Positions 15,460 to 20,855 of a stretch of 20,855 nt of DNA are shown in pieces (positions within the stretch are counted from its first letter, which is position 1; the number at the start of each line of letters is the position of its first letter). Origin of the DNA: an uncultured Ignavibacteriota bacterium (GTDB lineage Bacteria; Bacteroidota; Ignavibacteria; Tepidaquicellales; Tepidaquicellaceae); NCBI GenBank assembly GCA_937915485.1, contig CALGII010000168.1:1-20855 (forward strand), given 5' to 3'. Under the pieces are notes generated by a model that made no database searches, had not been told where the DNA came from, and worked only from the letters and a program-made list of their open reading frames with translations. The translations under genes and the position numbers were made by a program.

Positions 15460-16416
15460 ATGATTAAAACTGAACTTTTCAATTCATCAATTATCGCGTT
15501 AAAAGATTATCTCGGACTTAAAAAAGATGAGACGCTTTTAATTATATCCGACGAGACGAAACGCGACATAGGTCAGACTCTTCTCGAAGCGGGCAAGCAG
15601 TTATGCAAAGAAGCGTTTCTTATTGAAATGAAGCAGAGGGAAATAAACGGCGAAGAGCCGCCTGAACAGATTTCGGAATTGATGAAAAAAGTTGACGTCG
15701 TAGTATGCCCTACCGCTAAATCCCTCACCCACACCGACGCCAGAAGGAACGCAGTGAAAGAAGGAGTGCGTGTTGCCACGATGCCGGGCATTGGCATTGA
15801 CACGATGGTGAGATGCCTGAGCGCCGACGCGGAAAAGGTAATCGACCTTTCTCTCAAGGTCAAAGGCATACTGAAAGACGCGTCAGAAGTCAGGGTCGTA
15901 ACCGGAAAGGGAACCGATCTTTACATGCCGATGAAGGGAAGGAACGTTATCGAAAGCACGGGCGTGCTCAGGAACAAAGGCGAAAGCGGAAATCTTCCGT
16001 CAGGAGAAGTGTATCTTGCTCCTCTTGAAAATCTTTCTCACGGGAAACTGGTTATCGACGGTTCGGTCGCGGGAATCGGAATGCTTGAAGCCCCGATAAC
16101 AATCGAAGTCAAAGACGGATTCGCGGAAAAAATTGAGGGCGGCAACGAAGCGAAGATTCTCGCGGGAATGCTGGATAAGGTCGGACGTGACGCCCGCGCC
16201 GTAGCGGAATTCGGAGTAGGAACGAACTACAAGGCGCAGTTGTGCGGTGAAATACTCGAAGACGAAAAAGTTTACGGAACTATTCACGTCGCATTCGGCA
16301 ACAACGTATCGATGGGCGGAAGCATAAACGTAAAAAGCCATATCGACGGACTTGTAATCGAACCTGACGTTTACGTTGACGGAAAATTAGTGATGCAAAA
16401 AGGCAGGCTTTTATAA
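15460..16416 (+). CDS. M29-like metallo-aminopeptidase
   Basis: This 318-residue protein resembles the aminopeptidase families related to M29 (AmpS/PepS) and their short homologues annotated as leucyl aminopeptidase. Putative metal or catalytic positions sit in conserved blocks: Glu183 in GNLPSGEVYLAP (178-188), Glu250 in AEFGVGTN (249-256), His276 in GTIHVAFGNN (273-282), and His294 and Asp296 in SHIDGLV (293-299). It is about 90 residues shorter than classical M29 enzymes, as in the short subgroup. It is cytoplasmic, with no signal peptide. The reaction expected is release of N-terminal residues from peptides, fitting the peptide transporter and peptidase T that follow on the same strand. 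A distant relation to NicX-type dioxygenases means the activity is probable, not proven. The start has only a weak AAGGGC upstream. Confidence 0.85.
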   Translation: MIKTELFNSSIIALKDYLGLKKDETLLIISDETKRDIGQTLLEAGKQLCKEAFLIEMKQREINGEEPPEQISELMKKVDVVVCPTAKSLTHTDARRNAVKEGVRVATMPGIGIDTMVRCLSADAEKVIDLSLKVKGILKDASEVRVVTGKGTDLYMPMKGRNVIESTGVLRNKGESGNLPSGEVYLAPLENLSHGKLVIDGSVAGIGMLEAPITIEVKDGFAEKIEGGNEAKILAGMLDKVGRDARAVAEFGVGTNYKAQLCGEILEDEKVYGTIHVAFGNNVSMGGSINVKSHIDGLVIEPDVYVDGKLVMQKGRLL

Positions 16417-16577
16417 ACCTGATTCACGACGCCTTAATAATTTGATTTTTTGCCCGTATTTCCCTTTTTTTATCATTCGGACGAATAAAAAAAATATATT
16501 AAAATACCTCTTTTATTTTCATAAATTAGATATTAAATTCTTTTAAATTGCAATTTTCTTAAATTAAATTTCTGTAT

Positions 16578-18560
16578 ATGTCAGAACATACCTCTACAGG
16601 AGTGAAAGGATTGCCGGAAAACGCATACCGCGAACTTAAGGAAAACGAAGTTTATGAACCAATAATGTCCCCCGATCAAATATACCCGGAAGTAAATTTC
16701 CGTTCGGTATTCTGGGGATTATTGATGGCTGTAATTTTTTCCGCCGCGGCGGCGTATCTCGGTCTGAAGATCGGTCAGGTCTTCGAAGCGGCAATCCCGA
16801 TAGCGATTATCGCTGTCGGGTTGTCTTACATTACAAAACGCAAGAACGCGCTTGGTGAAAACGTAATCATACAATCAATCGGCGCAAGTTCGGGCGTAAT
16901 CGTTGCGGGCGCGATATTTACTATTCCCGCGTTATACATACTCGGTCTTGAAGCGCAGTTTTATCAGGTGTTCCTGTCATCGCTGCTCGGAGGATTTCTT
17001 GGAATTTTGTTCCTGATTCCGTTCAGGAAATATTTTGTATCCGACATGCACGGAAAATACCCATTCCCCGAAGCGACAGCGACAACCGAGGTTCTCGTCT
17101 CGGGAGAAAAGGGCGGAAGCCAGGCTAAACTGCTCTTAATCAGCGGACTCATAGGCGGAATATATGATTTTATAATCGCTACATTCGGCTGGTGGAGCGA
17201 GGTATTCACTACGAGAGTTCTATCCGTTGGAGAAATGCTTGCCGACAAGGCTAAACTTGTTTTTAAAATAAACGTCGGTTCCGCGGTACTCGGTCTCGGA
17301 TACATAGTGGGTTTGAAGTACGCCGCGATTATATGCGCGGGCTCGTTTATCGGATGGTACATGATAATTCCGATAATAAATTATTTCGCTCCCGGAATAA
17401 CCGTTCCTATTGGAGCGAACATAACAAAACTCGTCGGCGCGATGTCGGCGGAAGAAATCTTCAGGGCATACGTCAGGCCGATTGGTATCGGCGGCATAGC
17501 GATGGCAGGCGTTATCGGCATCGTGCGCTCATCGAAGATAATTAAGTCCGCGTTCTCTCTCGCTATCAAGGAAATTTTCGGAAAACACGACGCGAGCAAG
17601 GGCGTTAAGCGGACGCAGAGGGACCTTCCGATGGGAATCATCGCGGGAGGCATTCTCTTAACGGCAGTCATCGTTTTCATATTCTTCATGTTCGGTGTTG
17701 TCGGAAATCTTACACACGCGATAATCGGACTTGCTATCGTAATGGTAATAGCGTTCCTTTTCACAACTGTTGCTGCGAACGCAATCGCGATAGTTGGAAC
17801 AAATCCCGTTTCGGGGATGACGCTAATGACGCTGATTATTTCATCGGTTATAATGGTATCCGTCGGACTGACGGGTAATGTAGGTATAATCGCATCGATG
17901 GTAATCGGCGGAGTTGTTTGCACGGCTTTGTCGATGGCGGGAGGATTCATAACGGATTTGAAAATCGGTTACTGGCTCGGCTCATCGCCGTACAAGCAGC
18001 AGTCCTGGAAATTCCTGGGCACGGTTCTATCGGCTGCGACGGTCGGCGGAGTAATAATAATACTGAACAAGACGTACGGCTTTGTAGGGGAAAACGCTCT
18101 TGTAGCTCCGCAGGCAAACGCTATGGCGGCAGTAATCGAACCGATGATGTCGGGCAAACCCGCGCCGTGGATGCTTTATGCCGCGGGCGCTTTCATGTCG
18201 CTTATACTGACAATGATAGGCGTACCGTCGCTGGCGTTCGCGCTGGGAATGTTCATCCCGATAGAACTTAACACGCCGATACTTCTCGGCGGTATAATTT
18301 CTCATTTTGTATCTACAAGAAGCAAGGACGAAAAAGTTAACAACGCAAGGCGCGAGAGAGGAACATTAATAGCGTCAGGGTTCATAGCCGGCGGCGCATT
18401 AATGGGTGTCGTAAGCGCCGTTCTGAAATTCAGCGGCATTAACTTTGTCAATGAAGCCTGGTTCGAATCGCATTCTGCGGAGATTATCGCTATCGTCATG
18501 CTGGCTGTAATCTGCGCGTACATGATATGGGATTCGATGAGGGCGAAACCGGAAGATTAA
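16578..18560 (+). CDS. OPT-family oligopeptide transporter
   Basis: This 660-residue polytopic membrane protein belongs to the OPT superfamily (bacterial TIGR00733-like branch), proton-coupled importers of short peptides or metal chelates. A cytoplasmic N-terminus of about 43 residues is followed by many hydrophobic helices. Family blocks include YLGLKIGQVFEAAIP (60-74), ENVIIQSIGASSG (94-106) and KYPFPEATATTEVL (160-173), together with the TNPVSGMTLMTL motif in the middle. The length is normal. Plant relatives (YSL) move metal-nicotianamine and others move peptides. The flanking aminopeptidase and peptidase T genes favour peptides here, but that is inference. The spacer upstream is 161 AT-rich bases, so the gene may have its own promoter. 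The next gene begins 34 bases downstream. Confidence 0.95.
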   Translation: MSEHTSTGVKGLPENAYRELKENEVYEPIMSPDQIYPEVNFRSVFWGLLMAVIFSAAAAYLGLKIGQVFEAAIPIAIIAVGLSYITKRKNALGENVIIQSIGASSGVIVAGAIFTIPALYILGLEAQFYQVFLSSLLGGFLGILFLIPFRKYFVSDMHGKYPFPEATATTEVLVSGEKGGSQAKLLLISGLIGGIYDFIIATFGWWSEVFTTRVLSVGEMLADKAKLVFKINVGSAVLGLGYIVGLKYAAIICAGSFIGWYMIIPIINYFAPGITVPIGANITKLVGAMSAEEIFRAYVRPIGIGGIAMAGVIGIVRSSKIIKSAFSLAIKEIFGKHDASKGVKRTQRDLPMGIIAGGILLTAVIVFIFFMFGVVGNLTHAIIGLAIVMVIAFLFTTVAANAIAIVGTNPVSGMTLMTLIISSVIMVSVGLTGNVGIIASMVIGGVVCTALSMAGGFITDLKIGYWLGSSPYKQQSWKFLGTVLSAATVGGVIIILNKTYGFVGENALVAPQANAMAAVIEPMMSGKPAPWMLYAAGAFMSLILTMIGVPSLAFALGMFIPIELNTPILLGGIISHFVSTRSKDEKVNNARRERGTLIASGFIAGGALMGVVSAVLKFSGINFVNEAWFESHSAEIIAIVMLAVICAYMIWDSMRAKPED

Positions 18561-18594
18561 TTAAAATTTTTTATTAATCTTAAATTTCATTATT

Positions 18595-19008
18595 ATGGCT
18601 GAACTACTTTTCAAGGATCTAACGGAAAAAATCATTAAGGTTTTTCTCGAAGTTTACAACCATCTCGGCTTCGGATACACTAAGGATATATATCTCGAAG
18701 CCCTAACACTCGAAATGACCACGCAGGGTCTCGCTTTCGAGAAAGCCAAGGAAGCAGATATTTATTACAAGGAAACAAAAGTCGGCCAATATGTACTGGA
18801 TTTTGTCTGTGACGACAAGGTTATAATCCACATTGACACGTGCGATAAAATAACCGATGAGATTGAATATTCAATAGTCAATCACCTGAAATCCACGAAG
18901 TACGAAGTGGGTCTCGTTCTGAATTTCGGAAGGCGGCCTGAAGTGAAAAGAAAGATATTCCAGAATCAAAGAAAATCGTTTATACCGAAAGGAGAAAATA
19001 CTGAATGA
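18595..19008 (+). CDS. Divergent GxxExxY-family protein
   Basis: This 137-residue protein is recognisable as a GxxExxY family member (TIGR04256, a PD-(D/E)xK-like fold): LTEKIIKVFLEVYNHLGFGYTKDIYLEAL (9-37), then YVLDFVCDDKVIIHIDTCDKITDEIEYSIVNHLKST and EVGLVLNFG. Both family hallmarks are altered. The GxxExxY block reads G-Y-T-K-D-I-Y, with Lys in place of Glu. The usual E-x-K of the nuclease-like core (V-E-I-K) reads H-I-D. It may therefore be catalytically inactive or repurposed. Its stop overlaps the pepT start (ATGA), it begins 34 bases after the OPT gene, and the pepT ribosome site AAGGAG lies inside its 3' end. Co-expression with peptide utilisation genes is very likely. No function is established for the family. 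Confidence 0.85.
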   Translation: MAELLFKDLTEKIIKVFLEVYNHLGFGYTKDIYLEALTLEMTTQGLAFEKAKEADIYYKETKVGQYVLDFVCDDKVIIHIDTCDKITDEIEYSIVNHLKSTKYEVGLVLNFGRRPEVKRKIFQNQRKSFIPKGENTE

Positions 19009-20237
19009 AGCAAGACATACTGGAAAGATTTTTCAGATATATCAAGATTGACACTAAATCTGATGAAAGTTCCGAATCTTTCCCAAGCACCAAAAAACAA
19101 TATGATTTACTAAACCTCCTGAAGGCGGAACTGACCGCACTGGGGCTGAAAGCGGACATTGACGAGCACGGTTACGTGATGGCGACGCTTCCCGCGAACA
19201 CGGACAAGAAAATTCCCGTTCTCGGATTTGTAGCGCACGTCGATACAAGCCCGGACATGTCGGGCGAAAACGTCAATCCGCAGGTATGGAAGAATTACGA
19301 CGGAGGCAGCATTGTAATAAACAAAGAACTCAATCTGGTTCTTTCGCCGGAACTTTTCCCGGAAATGCTTGAGTACAAAGGCGATACTATAATCACAACC
19401 GACGGCACAACACTACTCGGCGCCGATGATAAGGCGGGCATCACGGAAATAATGACCGCGGTGAAATATCTCGTCGAGCATCCCGAAATAAAACACGGCG
19501 AAATAAAAATCGGATTCACGCCTGATGAGGAAATCGGACGCGGAGTTGATTTCTTCGACGTAAAAAAGTTCGGCGCGGAGTTCGCGTACACGATGGACGG
19601 CGGCGGAGTCGGCGAACTCGAGTACGAAAACTTCAATGCCGCGAAACTCACTGTCAGCATTCAGGGACGCAACGTTCATCCGGGTTACGCGAAAGACAAG
19701 ATGCTTAACTCGATGCTGATAGCGATGGAATACAACGCCCTTCTGCCCGTCAATATGAGACCCGAATACACGGAGCATTACGACGGATTCTTCCACCTGA
19801 TTGCGATGAACGGGACCGTCGAAAACTCGACGATTACGTACATCGTAAGAGACCACGACCGCGCGAAGTTCGAAGCGAAAAAGAAAACCGCTGTCGAATG
19901 CGCCGACTTTCTTAATAAGAGATACGGCGAAGGCGTTGTCAAAGCCGAATTAAAAGACCAGTATTTCAACATGAGGGAAAAGGTCGAGCCCGTTTACCAC
20001 ATCGTCGAAATAGCCGAAAAGGCGATGGTCGAACTCGGAATAGAGCCGAAGGTCGTGCCCATCAGAGGCGGCACGGACGGCGCGAGACTTTCATTCATGG
20101 GACTTCCCTGCCCGAACATATTCGCGGGCGGACTGAATTTCCACGGTAAGTTCGAATACGTCCCGCTCGAGTCGATGGAAAAAGCGACAAAGGTAATCTT
20201 AAAAGTAATCGAACTGTACACGCAAAGAAAATGGTAG
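19005..20237 (+). CDS. pepT: Peptidase T (tripeptide aminopeptidase)
   Basis: This 410-residue protein matches peptidase T of family M20B in length and motifs. It is a cytoplasmic dizinc enzyme that removes the N-terminal residue from tripeptides. Expected metal ligands and catalytic residues are present: HVDTSPD with His78 and Asp80, GADDKAG with Asp141, TPDEEIGRG with Glu175/Glu176, MDGG with Asp198, and C-terminal LNFHGKFEYVP with His380. The dimerisation lid contains NVHPGYAKDKM. The start at 19005 is supported by AAGGAG at 18989-18994 and by the four-base overlap with the GxxExxY gene. A strong hairpin terminator follows within ten bases of the stop. Together with the OPT carrier and the upstream aminopeptidase it forms a peptide-use cluster. 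Confidence 0.97.
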   Translation: MKQDILERFFRYIKIDTKSDESSESFPSTKKQYDLLNLLKAELTALGLKADIDEHGYVMATLPANTDKKIPVLGFVAHVDTSPDMSGENVNPQVWKNYDGGSIVINKELNLVLSPELFPEMLEYKGDTIITTDGTTLLGADDKAGITEIMTAVKYLVEHPEIKHGEIKIGFTPDEEIGRGVDFFDVKKFGAEFAYTMDGGGVGELEYENFNAAKLTVSIQGRNVHPGYAKDKMLNSMLIAMEYNALLPVNMRPEYTEHYDGFFHLIAMNGTVENSTITYIVRDHDRAKFEAKKKTAVECADFLNKRYGEGVVKAELKDQYFNMREKVEPVYHIVEIAEKAMVELGIEPKVVPIRGGTDGARLSFMGLPCPNIFAGGLNFHGKFEYVPLESMEKATKVILKVIELYTQRKW

Positions 20238-20243
20238 AATAAT

Positions 20244-20276
20244 AAAAGCCGCATGATAAAACATGCGGCTTTTTTT
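20244..20276 (+). terminator. Rho-independent terminator after pepT
   Basis: AGCCGCATG (20247-20255) pairs perfectly with CATGCGGCT (20262-20270) around a six-base loop. It is flanked by AAA upstream and six more T downstream (20271-20276), so the stem can extend to 12 bp. It begins seven bases after the pepT stop and ends the peptide operon. Confidence 0.95.
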
Positions 20277-20278
20277 AC

Positions 20279-20284
20279 AGGAGG
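20279..20284 (+). promoter_or_regulatory. Shine-Dalgarno AGGAGG fixing the lipoprotein start
   Basis: AGGAGG lies four bases before the ATG at 20289. An in-frame ATG at 20253 falls inside the pepT terminator stem and has no ribosome site, so the 20289 start is the real one. Confidence 0.85.
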
Positions 20285-20288
20285 ACAA

Positions 20289-20747
20289 ATGCCCAGATTT
20301 TCCGTTTTTTGTCTGTTGTTTTTCTCATTCCTTCTCACGGGATGTTACACCACCGAGCAGTATTCGGATACGCCCGATAAAATCATTTCCGGTAAGTCGT
20401 TATTCAAGAATGACGGCAGTTATTTTATCGACAGCATCATATTAAAATCAAACGCGAGATTGGTATTCCCCGATTATGTAACCGGCTTTATTAAATGCGG
20501 CCGGGACTCCTGTACGAAATTAATTTATCAAAGACTGGGCACTGTTACGGATACAATCCCCGCGAACGGGCAAAATCCGATGAAGATTGTATTAAGGCGC
20601 GCCCCCGTTGACTCGATTAATGCCGCGGACATTAAGATGATGTTCTACAGGAAGGAATCGTTCGACTACGGCAGTTTCGCGTACATAACGGGTGTAATAA
20701 TAACACTCCCGCTAATTTATTTCATCGTCTGTATGATGAGACCGTAA
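20289..20747 (+). CDS. Hypothetical lipoprotein with C-terminal membrane segment
   Basis: Starting at 20289 (AGGAGG four bases upstream), the product has 152 residues. The signal MPRFSVFCLLFFSFLLTGC is a clear lipobox with Cys19 (LTGC). The mature part is a short soluble region with beta-like segments (SYFIDSIILKSNARLVF, KIVLRRAPV) and two Cys in KCGRDSC. A hydrophobic stretch near the end (ITGVIITLPLIYFIVCMM) looks like a membrane helix, which is unusual for a lipoprotein. I do not recognise the family. An upstream in-frame ATG at 20253 would add 12 residues but lies in the pepT terminator. The gene is probably transcribed separately from pepT, perhaps by read-through. Confidence 0.8.
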   Translation: MPRFSVFCLLFFSFLLTGCYTTEQYSDTPDKIISGKSLFKNDGSYFIDSIILKSNARLVFPDYVTGFIKCGRDSCTKLIYQRLGTVTDTIPANGQNPMKIVLRRAPVDSINAADIKMMFYRKESFDYGSFAYITGVIITLPLIYFIVCMMRP

Positions 20748-20784
20748 ATGACTTTCTTAATTCCTTATTCCCGTCATGAAGTAA

Positions 20785-20855
20785 TCACATCATAATGAGG
20801 TACCAGAACAGAAGTGTTACAGCAGAAAGCGGAATTCCGATTCCGACCATCAGAT
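20785..20855 (-). CDS. Possible C-terminal end of a membrane protein (partial)
   Basis: On the minus strand, the frame entering from the right edge reads LMVGIGIPLSAVTLLFWYLIMM and ends at a TGA (20787-20785). The composition is that of a membrane helix, and the other two minus frames read less naturally. The arrangement would be convergent with the lipoprotein gene, leaving 37 bases between. Only about 22 residues are visible, so this is tentative. Confidence 0.4.
   Translation of the reverse strand, partial: LMVGIGIPLSAVTLLFWYLIMM

Noticed and set aside
17381..17950. 189-codon minus-strand frame rich in Pro, Thr and Ile
   Set aside because: It is an antisense shadow of the OPT transporter. 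The composition reflects its membrane-helix codons.

Overview
The window looks like a chromosomal segment from a member of the Bacteroidota/Chlorobiota (FCB) group, most likely an Ignavibacteria-type organism. The best evidence is the 1,039-residue protein at 10527-13646. It ends in a type IX secretion sorting domain with an NYPNPFNSSTKIEF-type motif, which is characteristic of that group. Moderate to low GC, AT-rich spacers, many starts without a clear Shine-Dalgarno sequence, and small lipoproteins agree with this. The species is inferred, not seen. I found no phage genes, transposase, integrase or CRISPR array.

Layout. 1-2501 (minus): an ABC-transporter ATPase whose stop overlaps the start of an outer-membrane beta-barrel-like protein that runs off the left edge. 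2672-4080: a nitroreductase (plus) converging on a YpfJ-type zinc metallopeptidase (minus). 4425-6832 (plus): a DUF4332 helix-hairpin-helix protein, then a HerA/YjgR-type ATPase with a closely linked Cys/His lipoprotein. 6890-10039 (minus): a small membrane protein and an orphan CHASE4-PAS hybrid histidine kinase. 10229-10315: tRNA-Ser(CGA), followed by an unusually structured stretch. 10527-14942 (minus): the type IX-secreted protein and a fatty-acid desaturase that closely resembles eukaryotic dihydroceramide delta-4 desaturase. 15050-15121: tRNA-Arg(ACG), followed by a heptamer-based tandem repeat and a strong palindrome. 15460-20237 (plus): an M29-like aminopeptidase, an OPT-family oligopeptide transporter, a divergent GxxExxY protein and peptidase T, closed by a clear terminator. 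20289-20747 (plus): a lipoprotein. A short C-terminal coding fragment may enter from the right edge on the minus strand.

How the genes fit together. The right third reads as a peptide-scavenging block: uptake of short peptides by the OPT carrier, then trimming by the aminopeptidase and peptidase T. The GxxExxY gene overlaps pepT by four bases and is probably co-transcribed with it. Elsewhere most genes are single housekeeping or envelope functions. I see no obvious multi-gene defence or biosynthetic system. The items most worth a second look are the ceramide-desaturase-like enzyme, the GxxExxY protein that has lost its family hallmarks, the folded element beside tRNA-Ser, and the ATPase coupled to a beta-barrel.
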